In this document: piece after piece, positions 1 to 6,158 of the stretch
Layout of the letters: each line of letters starts with the position of its first letter
How positions within the stretch are numbered: position 1 is the stretch's first letter
From: a bacterium
GTDB taxonomy: Bacteria; Sumerlaeota; Sumerlaeia; MVZB01
Length of the DNA: 21,901 bases
Direction: 5' to 3'
Assembly: GCA_023480605.1 (NCBI GenBank)
Contig: JAMCWS010000173.1
Coordinates: 1-21,901 of the forward strand
The notes under the pieces: model-generated
What the model was told of the DNA's origin: nothing
The model's database searches: none
Seen by the model: the letters and a program-made list of their open reading frames with translations, nothing else
Position numbers and translations under genes: made by a program

Positions 1-23
1 ATACAGAACATCACAAGCCATCA
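1..23 (+). repeat. Left arm of a 23-bp perfect inverted repeat
   Basis: Bases 1-23 are the exact reverse complement of 1411-1433. The arm starts at the first base of the window and overlaps the truncated start of ilvD. See the right arm at 1411. Confidence 0.9.
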
Positions 24-1393
24 GCGACGAGGATTTCCTCGACGTCGAACAATCGGCCTGCCCCACCTGCGGCTCCTGCTCGGGCATGTTCACGGCCAAC
101 TCGATGAACTGCCTGGCCGAGGCGCTGGGGATGGCCCTGCCGGGCAACGGCACGGCGCTGGCCACCAGCCCCGAGCGGATGCGCCTTTACCGGCGCGTCG
201 CCGAGCGGATCGTCGCCATGGTGCGGGAAGACCTCAAGCCGCGCGACATCGCCACGGCCGCCGCCTTCGACAACGCCATGATTCTCGACATGGCCATGGG
301 GGGCTCGACCAACACGCTGCTGCACGTGCTGGCCATCGCCCGCGAGGCCGGCATCGAGTATGACATGACCCGCATCAACGGCCTCAGCCTGGCCACGCCC
401 AACATCGCCAAGGTGGCGCCCTCGGCCACGCCGTCGGGCCGCATCTACCACGTCGAGGACGTCCACCGCGCCGGCGGCATCCACACCATCCTGGGCTCGA
501 TCGCCCGCGGCAAGCCCGGCCTGCTGGCGACCGATTGCCGGACGGTGACCGGCCGGACGCTGGGCGAGAACATCGCCGAGTTCGACGCCCGCAGCCCCCG
601 CGTGACCGGCGAGGCCGTCGAGCTCTACGTCGAGGGCGCCAAGCCGACGGGCAAGGATGTGGACGCGGTGCGCGAGGAACTCTTCGCGGCCCACGGGCGC
701 CCGCCGCGGCCGATTGCGCCGTCGCGCGCCGGCGGTCGGGCGACGGTCGACGTCGACGAAAATCCATGTGTCGCGAAGACGATGACGTTCGATCCGTTCG
801 ACTGCATCCGCGAGGTTGACAGTGCTTTCTCGCAGGAGGGCGGATTGACGATCTTGCACGGCAACCTGGCGCGCGAGGGGGCGGTGGTCAAAACCGCCGG
901 CGTCGACCCCGAGATGATGGTCCACGAAGGGCCGGCGATCATCTTCGAAAGCCAGGAGGACGCCTGCGAGGGCATCCTGGCCCAACGCGTGAAGCCCGGC
1001 ATGGTGGTCGTGATCCGCAACGAGGGCCCGCGCGGCGGTCCCGGCATGCAGGAGATGCTCTCGCCGACCAGTTACATCAAGGGCATGGGGCTGGGCAAAT
1101 CGGTGGCGCTGGTGACCGACGGCCGCTTCAGCGGCGGCACGGCGGGCGCCTGCATCGGCCACGTGAGCCCCGAGGCGGCCGAGGGCGGGGCGATCGGCCT
1201 CCTGCGCGACGGCGACGTGATCGCGATCGACATCCCCGGCAAAAAGCTGTCGGTCCGCCTGAGCGACGCCGAACTTGCCGAACGCAAAAAGACCTGGCGC
1301 GCCCCCGCCCCGCGCATGAACTACGGCTGGCTGGCCCGCTACCAGAAAATGGTCACCAACGCCGCCCAGGGGGCGGTGCTGAAGAACGAGTGA
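2..1393 (+). CDS. ilvD: Dihydroxy-acid dehydratase, 5'-truncated by the window edge
   Basis: Dehydrates 2,3-dihydroxy-isovalerate and 2,3-dihydroxy-3-methylvalerate to the 2-oxo acids in valine, isoleucine and pantothenate synthesis; a cytoplasmic Fe-S enzyme. The open frame continues upstream of the first ATG (position 86) to the window edge. It shows the family signature CPTCGSCSGMFTANSMNCL (59-115), with the cluster-ligand cysteines, then MGGSTNT, EDVHRAGG, VKTAGVD, GPRGGPGMQEML and, near the C-terminus, TDGRFSGGT with the Ser that acts as catalytic base in the family. The C-terminus is complete and ends in TGA. The N-terminal quarter, including the first cluster cysteine, lies outside the window. 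The first seven codons (YRTSQAI) fall in a 23-bp inverted repeat and may not be native; family-like sequence is clear only from ISDEDF onward. The assignment itself is certain. Confidence 0.97.
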   Translation, partial: YRTSQAISDEDFLDVEQSACPTCGSCSGMFTANSMNCLAEALGMALPGNGTALATSPERMRLYRRVAERIVAMVREDLKPRDIATAAAFDNAMILDMAMGGSTNTLLHVLAIAREAGIEYDMTRINGLSLATPNIAKVAPSATPSGRIYHVEDVHRAGGIHTILGSIARGKPGLLATDCRTVTGRTLGENIAEFDARSPRVTGEAVELYVEGAKPTGKDVDAVREELFAAHGRPPRPIAPSRAGGRATVDVDENPCVAKTMTFDPFDCIREVDSAFSQEGGLTILHGNLAREGAVVKTAGVDPEMMVHEGPAIIFESQEDACEGILAQRVKPGMVVVIRNEGPRGGPGMQEMLSPTSYIKGMGLGKSVALVTDGRFSGGTAGACIGHVSPEAAEGGAIGLLRDGDVIAIDIPGKKLSVRLSDAELAERKKTWRAPAPRMNYGWLARYQKMVTNAAQGAVLKNE

Positions 1394-1410
1394 TCGACTT
1401 GTTATGCCAG

Positions 1411-1433
1411 TGATGGCTTGTGATGTTCTGTAT
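1411..1433 (-). repeat. Right arm of the 23-bp perfect inverted repeat
   Basis: Exact reverse complement of 1-23, in the 54-bp gap between ilvD and hicB and ending three bases before the hicB ribosome-binding site. It could be the native locus, with the copy at the window start produced by a fold-back or assembly join. It could also be one arm of a real invertible segment. Confidence 0.9.
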
Positions 1434-1447
1434 ACGGAGAAAATTCA

Positions 1448-1690
1448 ATGTTGATGGAATATATTCAAGCCGCGTTAAGTCATGCCAGGTATGAAATACT
1501 GCCTGATAACGGCAGTTACTATGGTGAGATACCCGAATGCAACGGCGTTTACGCCAACGCCGATACGCTGGAAGGATGCCGCGAGGAACTGCGCGAAGTC
1601 CTCGAAGAATGGGTGCTCCTCCGGGTTCACAAGAACCTTTCCTTGCCGGTCATCAATGGAATAGAACTACGGGTCAAAGAAGTCGCCTGA
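1448..1690 (+). CDS. hicB: HicB-family antitoxin (UPF0150 type), intact
   Basis: Eighty residues. HicB antitoxins bind and neutralise the HicA mRNA interferase and often repress their own operon. The RNase H-like partial fold is recognisable: YEILPDNGSYYGEIPECNG (residues about 15-33), then YANADTLEGCREELREVLEEW and a C-terminal LPVINGIEL strand. It belongs to the short HicB subgroup that lacks a separate C-terminal DNA-binding domain. The start at 1448 is supported by GGAG at 1436-1439, 8 nt upstream; a second ATG at 1454 is possible. Its TGA overlaps the hicA ATG by one base (TGATG), so the pair is translationally coupled in the order antitoxin then toxin. Family assignment is firm; activity is not tested. 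Confidence 0.9.
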   Translation: MLMEYIQAALSHARYEILPDNGSYYGEIPECNGVYANADTLEGCREELREVLEEWVLLRVHKNLSLPVINGIELRVKEVA

Positions 1691-1908
1691 TGCCCCCATT
1701 TGGCCCGATCAAACGAAAAGATCTTATCATTTACCTCAAACAATGTGATTTTGATGGTCCTTTCGCCGGTGGCAAGCATCAATTCATGACCAGGAATGAT
1801 CTCACCATCCATATCCCCAATCCCCATCAGGCCGACATTGGGCGGGACCTGCTGACACGAATTCTCCGCCAGGCACATATTGAGAAGAGCGTTTGGGAAG
1901 AACTATAA
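1690..1908 (+). CDS. hicA: HicA-family mRNA interferase toxin, intact
   Basis: Seventy-two residues, the usual size for HicA, a double-stranded-RNA-binding-like ribonuclease that cleaves mRNA independently of translation. The sequence reads KRKDLIIYLKQCDFDGPFAGGKHQFM near the N-terminus (seen as KRKDLI, then GPFAGGKHQFM). The conserved GGKHxFM loop carries the family's active-site histidine, followed by LTIHIPNPHQADIG and a C-terminal LLTRILRQAHI helix. The start is set by the TGATG overlap with hicB; the longer open frame from 1537 is only an upstream extension through hicB in another frame. All key residues are present, so the toxin should be functional and depend on the upstream HicB. No terminator is obvious before the mobile element that begins at about 2043. 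Confidence 0.9.
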   Translation: MPPFGPIKRKDLIIYLKQCDFDGPFAGGKHQFMTRNDLTIHIPNPHQADIGRDLLTRILRQAHIEKSVWEEL

Positions 1909-2042
1909 TACTATAATCGACTACACCACAAAAGCCTGTAAGCCCTCGCCCAACCGGTAACCGAATACGTCTCTTTGGTGATAATACGCTTCGTAAATCC
2001 GGAATTTTATAGATTTCTGGTGCCTGTCTTCGAATTTCCTTT

Positions 2043-2307
2043 ATTGGGCTATTTAGACCACTCAACCTGATACAAGACGTTGTGGCTCGTATTCCCGTAT
2101 TTTGCGAAGGCCCCTGGCGGGTGCTCCGGAGGATCGCGAGATTAATTCGAGACAGAAAAGCCTCCCTATCGGATTTTCCCTCGCCAGGAGCCGATCGGGA
2201 GCCTTTTTTCGGCCTCCCGATGAGGTGGTTGAGGCGAGAGGGTAGAAAACCATTCACAATCTTTACACCAGATGTTGACGTTGGTTGAGTCAACTAAATA
2301 GCCCAAT
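2043..2307. mobile_element. Non-autonomous terminal-inverted-repeat element (MITE-like), about 265 bp
   Basis: The ends form imperfect inverted repeats: 2043-2066 pairs with 2284-2307 at 21 of 24 positions, with a perfect 14-bp outer core (ATTGGGCTATTTAG / CTAAATAGCCCAAT). A direct repeat AATTTCCTTT flanks it at 2033-2042 and 2305-2314. Depending on where the ends are set, the target duplication is 7 to 10 bp, because its first bases on the right coincide with the TIR end. The interior is GC-richer and holds further dyads: CCTGGCG near 2113 with CGCCAGG near 2183, and a hairpin at 2194-2221 with a T6 loop. No transposase reading frame is present; the short open frames inside look unlike proteins. 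I cannot name the parental family. It accounts for most of the gap between hicA (1908) and the minus-strand effector (2326). Confidence 0.75.
2194..2221. other. Hairpin inside the TIR element
   Basis: ATCGGGAGCC at 2194-2203 pairs with GGCCTCCCGAT at 2211-2221 (one bulged C) around a TTTTTTC loop. It may be a structural part of the element or a crude bidirectional terminator. Confidence 0.5.
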
Positions 2308-2325
2308 TTCCTTTTTATCCTTATA

Positions 2326-3096
2326 TTATATCAAGTTCGTCTTCACCTTCTTCTCGGCGAGAAATCGAAAACGTTCCTCTAATTCTTTGCCAAGGCGCTG
2401 GCGGCCCTCGCCATTATTTAGATATCGCACAAACCTGTGGTGACGCAAGTCGAACGGGATGTCATCCGCGTTTTGGGTAATGGGGACGACGTATTTACCA
2501 AGGGTGTGAGCGATTCCGGCCTCGTAGAACACGTTGGCGTTCCTTCCAGAGAAGTCGCACACAACGACATAGGAACGAAAGATGAGCGAGAATACATCCT
2601 GGATCACGGTCGAATCTTCCCATATATCGTCGGTCCGTTGGCACATGAATCCTATGATCTCCGCAGCGGACTTTATTGTCTGGTATATTGGTTTTAGTGC
2701 GGGATCGAAAGACATCATAACAGACAACAAATTAATATCGGGTTGCACATCTGGCACCCTGAAGACCATCGGAGAAAAAACGATACGTCGCGCGCCATCG
2801 TCACTACTGGAGATGTATTCTCCTCCTTCTGGGCATGTGCGGCCAATATAGTCGAGCATCAGGGAGTAGTTGTCTGGTCTGACATCTATCATATCTTTCA
2901 ACATCTGAAGTGCGAGGCCCTCGTAGTCGTCATCACCAAACTTCATGCTGCGGAGCAGTCGAGGATGACGATCAACTGCACCAAGCATCTCGGTGATGGC
3001 GCCGAGTTCTCGCCAATTGGACTCATTGAATCCTCGTATCACTTGGTTCTTTAGCGCGATGAGCTGTCGGCCTGTTGGGGGTTGTATTTTACTCAT
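2326..3096 (-). CDS. Two-domain effector: N-terminal helical (EAD-like) domain plus TIR/nucleoside-deoxyribosyltransferase-like domain
   Basis: 256 residues. Residues about 1-85 are a helical module with NWRELG, HPRLLRSMKFGDDDYEG and a closing LMLDYI. This resembles the small effector-associated adaptor domains at the N-termini of bacterial conflict effectors; the resemblance is from memory. Residues about 126-245 form a Rossmann-like domain with MMSFDPALKPIYQTI, then VVVCDFSGRNANVFYEAGIA and ITQNADDIPFDLR. The NxNVFYE motif, with E192 as candidate catalytic acid, is that of nucleoside-deoxyribosyltransferase/TIR-like proteins that attack nucleosides or NAD. There is no membrane segment or signal peptide. 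I start it at 3096 because a GAGGG lies 8-9 nt upstream; the upstream in-frame ATG at 3132 lacks such a site. Its ATG overlaps the stop of a hicA remnant (ATGAGTAA), implying translational coupling. Predicted cytoplasmic toxin or defence effector; the substrate is unknown. Confidence 0.75.
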   Translation of the reverse strand: MSKIQPPTGRQLIALKNQVIRGFNESNWRELGAITEMLGAVDRHPRLLRSMKFGDDDYEGLALQMLKDMIDVRPDNYSLMLDYIGRTCPEGGEYISSSDDGARRIVFSPMVFRVPDVQPDINLLSVMMSFDPALKPIYQTIKSAAEIIGFMCQRTDDIWEDSTVIQDVFSLIFRSYVVVCDFSGRNANVFYEAGIAHTLGKYVVPITQNADDIPFDLRHHRFVRYLNNGEGRQRLGKELEERFRFLAEKKVKTNLI

Positions 3097-3154
3097 AATT
3101 TTGTCCCTCAAGTACAGGCTCCACGGCACCACTCAGGCAGGGCAACGGAGGCAT
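3089..3154 (-). pseudogene. Truncated hicA remnant (21 codons)
   Basis: The start codon overlaps the TGA of the decayed hicB (TGATG), as in real hicBA operons. The first residues, MPPLPCLSG, are those expected of one HicA subgroup (MPxLPxLSGxE). After that homology stops, and the frame ends after AVEPVLEGQNYE at a TAA inside the effector start codon region. No catalytic GxxH motif remains, so the toxin is dead. The simplest reading is that an insertion or deletion replaced the hicA body and joined its 5' end to the effector gene, whose ribosome-binding site now lies within the remnant. Confidence 0.65.
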
Positions 3155-3358
3155 CAGGCGACCACCTCGAGCTGAAGGGTCTCCAGGGTCAGCGGCACTC
3201 CGCGCTCGGCCTGCACTTCGAGGCACAGGGCGGCGGCCTCCTTGATGTTGTCGAGCGCTTCTTCTTTTTTTCCCCTGACTGATGCATCCCGGAACGGCCG
3301 GGCATTCGACAATCCACACGCCGTCCTCATCGCGATCGATCGTGACCATGAATTTCAT
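3154..3358 (-). pseudogene. HicB-family antitoxin with a one-base frameshift in an A7 run
   Basis: The first 31 codons read MKFMVTIDRDEDGVWIVECP then AVPGCISQGKK, a canonical HicB N-terminus. At a run of seven A (minus strand; T7 at 3265-3271) the frame breaks. Removing one A restores KKEEALDNIKEAAALCLEVQ and AERGVPLTLETLQLEVVA before a TGA that overlaps the hicA start. The complete corrected protein has a normal HicB length of about 67-68 residues. The break could be a true mutation, a homopolymer sequencing error, or slippage on A7 that gives some full-length product. A weak AGCAGG lies about 10 nt before the ATG. This is a different HicB subgroup from the intact copy at 1448. Confidence 0.8.
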
Positions 3359-3467
3359 CTTGCGCCTGCTCTTTGGCGATCGCGATTCGATGATGCCACA
3401 ACCAATTGGTTTTGGGCGATCTCAATTCAACCACTCCGGATCGTACGCTTTCTCAGCGGGCTCTATT

Positions 3468-3537
3468 CCTCTGTGTCCTCTGTGGTTAAAATATGACGGA
3501 TACGGATCACAATAAAGTGCTGATTTGATTACCACAG
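3468..3537. repeat. REP-like palindromic repeat
   Basis: Two tandem CCTCTGTG octamers, then an inverted CTGTGGT / ACCACAG pair separated by 44 bases. Similar 'cctctgtgtcctctgtggttaa' units recur in many bacterial intergenic regions (recollection, not searched). Confidence 0.45.
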
Positions 3538-3620
3538 AATTCGCCGGTGGAAAGAGAACGCGGAGGAGTTGGATTCCCACAGGCGAGTTTGGCCTTTCAG
3601 GGGCCGGCGGCGCGGTTTCG

Positions 3621-3668
3621 ATTGCGATCACGATCACGATAACGATCACGATCACGATCACGATCACG
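3621..3668 (+). repeat. Hexamer simple-sequence array, 8 units (ATCACG)
   Basis: Eight consecutive hexamers: ATTGCG, two ATCACG, ATAACG, then four ATCACG. It lies 27 bases 3' of the stop of the minus-strand DUF4129 gene. The same unit recurs at 5057-5092 and, inverted, at 4969-5010. Confidence 0.9.
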
Positions 3669-3694
3669 ATTAAACCTGTCTTGGCCGGGGGGGC

Positions 3695-4924
3695 TTATTC
3701 CTCCCGCACTTCCTCGACCGGGGCGCGGCGGCGGAGGCTTTGACGGGAGAGTTCGGCCTGGACGAACTCGCGCATCCGCTCCAGGTCGGCGGCGTCGGGG
3801 GCGGCTTTATCGTAATGGGCGCGCTCGAGCAGCTCGGTCATCGCTTCGGGCGGTGCGGCGTCGAGGTTTTCATCGGCCAGGCGGCGGGCGAACTGGCGGG
3901 CTGTCTCGCCTGGCCGGCGCGCCAGGCCCTCATGCCCCAGCGCCGCCGCCCATTGGCCCCAGAGTTCGACGATTCGCCCGCGCATCCCGGCCAGGCGCGG
4001 GGCGGGCGGTTTGCGCGGCGCGCGGCGATACTCGACTCGGGCCACCTGGCCCGGCATGAGGCCGGCGTCGACGTTCACGCGGGCGCTCCGGTGCCACAGG
4101 CGGCGAAAGTAAAGCAGAACGACGAACAGCAGGAAAGTGATCCCCAGCGTCACCGCGCCGCGCCAGACGAGGGTCAGCCAATCCATAAAGTCGATCTGGT
4201 CGACCAGCCGGCGGGGCGGCGAGGCGGCGGCGAGGGAATCCGCGCCACCCACGACGGACGCGCGCCCCCTTGGCCAGAACCACCACATGCCCGCCGCCGT
4301 CGCCAGGGCCGGGATCGAGGTCAGCAGCGCGTTGCGCACGACGCGGCGCACCGGCCACCAGCCCGCCAGGCCGTAGGGCTCGCCCGTGAAGGCGAAGTGA
4401 ACGGCCCCCAGCCCGGCCAGCCAGCTCACCGCGAACCCCGCCGGCAATAACAACATCCGGCCCTGTTCCAGTGCCGGATTCAGCAGCGCCATCCACGCCC
4501 CCGCCAGCGTCCAGGCCAAGCAGCGCCGGGCCATCGACGGCGTCGCCGCCAGCGCCAGCAGGCCCGGTGTGGCCCAGAGGAAGCCCGATGGGATGACGTG
4601 CGCGTCGCGACTGAAGGCCGGCAGCATGAAAATCATGGCGTGGATCAGGCCCAGGAAGAGCCGCTCGCGCGGGGTCAGGCCGACGAGCACATCGTGGATC
4701 AGCAGGCGCGAGGAAGCGGCCACGAGCACGGCGACGCCCAGCCCCAGCGCCCACAACGCCCAATGGATCAGCCCCGCCCAGCCGCGCGCCGGAAAAACAA
4801 TCAAGGCGGCCAGCAGGATGGCGTTGAGCCACAGGGCGAGGAAATAGCCCGTCCAGAGCATCGCCCGGTGCTCATAACTCGGCGCCGTGCCGCTCGCCTG
4901 GGGGTTTTGCAGCGAGATCCTCAT
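3695..4924 (-). CDS. Multi-pass membrane protein with C-terminal DUF4129 domain
   Basis: 409 residues. The N-terminal 215 residues hold about seven hydrophobic segments (first around residues 23-45). A further membrane span at about 255-280 reads GAVTLGITFLLFVVLLYF. The soluble C-terminal part (about 310-400) carries the DUF4129 pattern: RRPGETARQFARRLAD, then AMTELLERAHYDKAAP and LERMREFVQAE. DUF4129 normally forms the C-terminus of TgpA-like membrane transglutaminases or sits beside them. Here no transglutaminase core is seen in the protein or nearby. The role is probably envelope-associated but unknown. ATG at 4924 follows a G-rich stretch (GGGGGC) that could serve as ribosome-binding site. 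It is co-directional with kdsD but separated from it by 195 bp with repeat arrays, so an operon is uncertain. Confidence 0.75.
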   Translation of the reverse strand: MRISLQNPQASGTAPSYEHRAMLWTGYFLALWLNAILLAALIVFPARGWAGLIHWALWALGLGVAVLVAASSRLLIHDVLVGLTPRERLFLGLIHAMIFMLPAFSRDAHVIPSGFLWATPGLLALAATPSMARRCLAWTLAGAWMALLNPALEQGRMLLLPAGFAVSWLAGLGAVHFAFTGEPYGLAGWWPVRRVVRNALLTSIPALATAAGMWWFWPRGRASVVGGADSLAAASPPRRLVDQIDFMDWLTLVWRGAVTLGITFLLFVVLLYFRRLWHRSARVNVDAGLMPGQVARVEYRRAPRKPPAPRLAGMRGRIVELWGQWAAALGHEGLARRPGETARQFARRLADENLDAAPPEAMTELLERAHYDKAAPDAADLERMREFVQAELSRQSLRRRAPVEEVREE

Positions 4925-4968
4925 CGCAGCCCCCGACTTATCCGTGGCTGGTTCGGGTCAACCGTTTC

Positions 4969-5010
4969 GCTCGGGCTCGTGCTCGGGCTTGTGATCGTCC
5001 TCGTTATCGT
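4969..5010 (-). repeat. Degenerate hexamer array, 7 units, inverted relative to its neighbour
   Basis: Plus-strand hexamers GCTCGG, GCTCGT, GCTCGG, GCTTGT, GATCGT, CCTCGT, TATCGT. On the minus strand these read as variants of ACGATC, the same unit as the arrays at 3621 and 5057, in opposite orientation. Confidence 0.7.
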
Positions 5011-5056
5011 ATAATACCCCTGATGCCATGTCGCGTTCGATTGTGGAACGGAATCG

Positions 5057-5092
5057 ATTACGATCACGATCACGATCACGATAACGATAACG
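5057..5092 (+). repeat. Hexamer simple-sequence array, 6 units (ATCACG/ATAACG)
   Basis: ATTACG, three ATCACG, two ATAACG. It lies 28 bases 3' of the kdsD stop. With the inverted array at 4969-5010 it could form a long imperfect stem (for example CGTTATCG with CGATAACG) in the kdsD-DUF4129 spacer. Confidence 0.9.
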
Positions 5093-5119
5093 AACGGGAA
5101 AGAGCACCTTCGTGCCCGC

Positions 5120-6103
5120 TCAACTGATTCCGGCGCGGGTGATGTCGTGCAGGTGGACCAGGCCGACCAGGCGGTGGCCGTCGTCGCACACGGGCAAGGC
5201 GATGATCTTGTATTCGCGCAGGATTTCCAGCGCCTTGACGGCCATCGTGCCCGGCGTGACGAACTTGGGACTGCGCGTCATCAATTCGGCGATCGGCTTG
5301 TTCATGTCCATGCCGCCACCCGCGAGGTAGCGGCGCAGGTCGCCGTCGGAGAAGAAGCCGATCAACCGCCCCGCCTCGTCGGCGACGCTCGTGCAGGCCA
5401 GTTGTTTGTGCGACGTCATGGCCACGATGGCCTGGCGCAGCGGCGTCGCAGGCGAGACGACCGGGTTCTCCTCCCCCTTGTGCATCAGGTCCTCGACCTT
5501 GGTTAGCAGGCGTCGCCCCAGCGAGCCCCCCGGGTGGAAACGGGCGTAATCCTCGGGTTTGAAGCCGCGCGCCTCCAGCAGCACCATGGCGATCGTGTCG
5601 CCCAGGGCCACCATGGCCGTCGTGCTGGCGGTGGGGGCCAGGTTGAGCGGGCAGGCCTCCTGGCGGATGGGGATGATCAGCCTCACCTGGGCATGGCGGG
5701 CCAGTTCGGATTGCGGGTCCGACGTGACGGCGATCAGCGGCACCTGGTAATAATTGAGGAACGGGATCAGGCGCAGAACTTCCTCGGTCTGTCCCTTGTG
5801 CGAGAAGGCCAGCGTCACGTCGGCGGCGGTGATCATTCCCAGGTCGCCGTGGACCCCCTCGGCCGGGTGGACGAAAAACGACGGCGTGCCGGTGGAGGCC
5901 AGCGTGGCGGCCACCTTGCGCGCGATGTGGCCGGCCTTGCCCATGCCGGTGGTGATGACGCGTCCCTTGCAGGCCAGAATCAGGTCGATGGCGCGCTCGA
6001 ATTCGGGGCCAAGCACGCCTTCCAGGCAGGCCACGGCTTCGCGCTCGATCGCGATGACGCGCCGGGCGCAGTCGAGGTAGTTGGCAGTTGCAGGCGTTTC
6101 CAT
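5120..6103 (-). CDS. kdsD: D-arabinose-5-phosphate isomerase (KpsF/GutQ family)
   Basis: 327 residues, the usual family length. It interconverts ribulose 5-phosphate and arabinose 5-phosphate, the first step of Kdo synthesis for LPS, in the cytoplasm. The SIS domain (about 40-180) shows TTGMGKAGHIARKVAATL, FVHPAEGVHGDLGMI (His85), EACPLNLAPTASTTAMVALG and FHPGGSLGRRLL (His190). Two CBS domains follow (about 208-262 and 272-326), as in KdsD of E. coli. One oddity: the phosphate-loop segment, SNSGE in the E. coli enzyme, is S101-H-K-G-Q-T here. The ATG at 6103 has AGAAGG 9 nt upstream. It supports an LPS-bearing diderm. No other Kdo gene is in the window. KpsF or GutQ paralogues catalyse the same reaction, so the symbol is by function. 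Confidence 0.92.
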   Translation of the reverse strand: METPATANYLDCARRVIAIEREAVACLEGVLGPEFERAIDLILACKGRVITTGMGKAGHIARKVAATLASTGTPSFFVHPAEGVHGDLGMITAADVTLAFSHKGQTEEVLRLIPFLNYYQVPLIAVTSDPQSELARHAQVRLIIPIRQEACPLNLAPTASTTAMVALGDTIAMVLLEARGFKPEDYARFHPGGSLGRRLLTKVEDLMHKGEENPVVSPATPLRQAIVAMTSHKQLACTSVADEAGRLIGFFSDGDLRRYLAGGGMDMNKPIAELMTRSPKFVTPGTMAVKALEILREYKIIALPVCDDGHRLVGLVHLHDITRAGIS

Positions 6104-6130
6104 CTTTGCGGACCTTCTTGGTGGTTCAGA

Positions 6131-6158
6131 CTTCAGGCTTCAGGCTTCGGGTTTCATG
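6131..6158 (+). repeat. Heptamer array, 4 units (CTTCAGG)
   Basis: CTTCAGG, CTTCAGG, CTTCGGG, TTTCATG. It overlaps the stop codon of the four-helix-bundle gene (6154-6156), and the same heptamer recurs inverted on the gene's other side at 6582. Confidence 0.85.

Larger units (their letters stand above)
3359..3694. other. Gene-free spacer with a REP-like repeat and a hexamer array
   Basis: Between the decayed hicB and the DUF4129 gene I find no credible gene. It holds a REP-like unit CCTCTGTGTCCTCTGTGG (3468-3485, two CCTCTGTG copies) followed by TTAAA. CTGTGGT (3480-3486) pairs with ACCACAG (3531-3537). The hexamer array at 3621-3668 follows. Any promoter for the decayed hicB should lie at about 3360-3460, but none is convincing. 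Confidence 0.6.

Noticed and set aside
11..1162. 383-codon minus-strand open frame opposite ilvD
   Set aside because: Arg/His/Gly-rich shadow of the GC-rich ilvD frame with no family resemblance; ilvD is unmistakable on the plus strand.
2082..2288. 68-codon open frame inside the TIR element
   Set aside because: GTG start without a ribosome-binding site, Arg-rich composition, and it ends in the right TIR; it resembles no transposase.
3621..5092. Repeat arrays considered as CRISPR
   Set aside because: Units are 6-7 bp and contiguous without spacers, and no cas genes are present.
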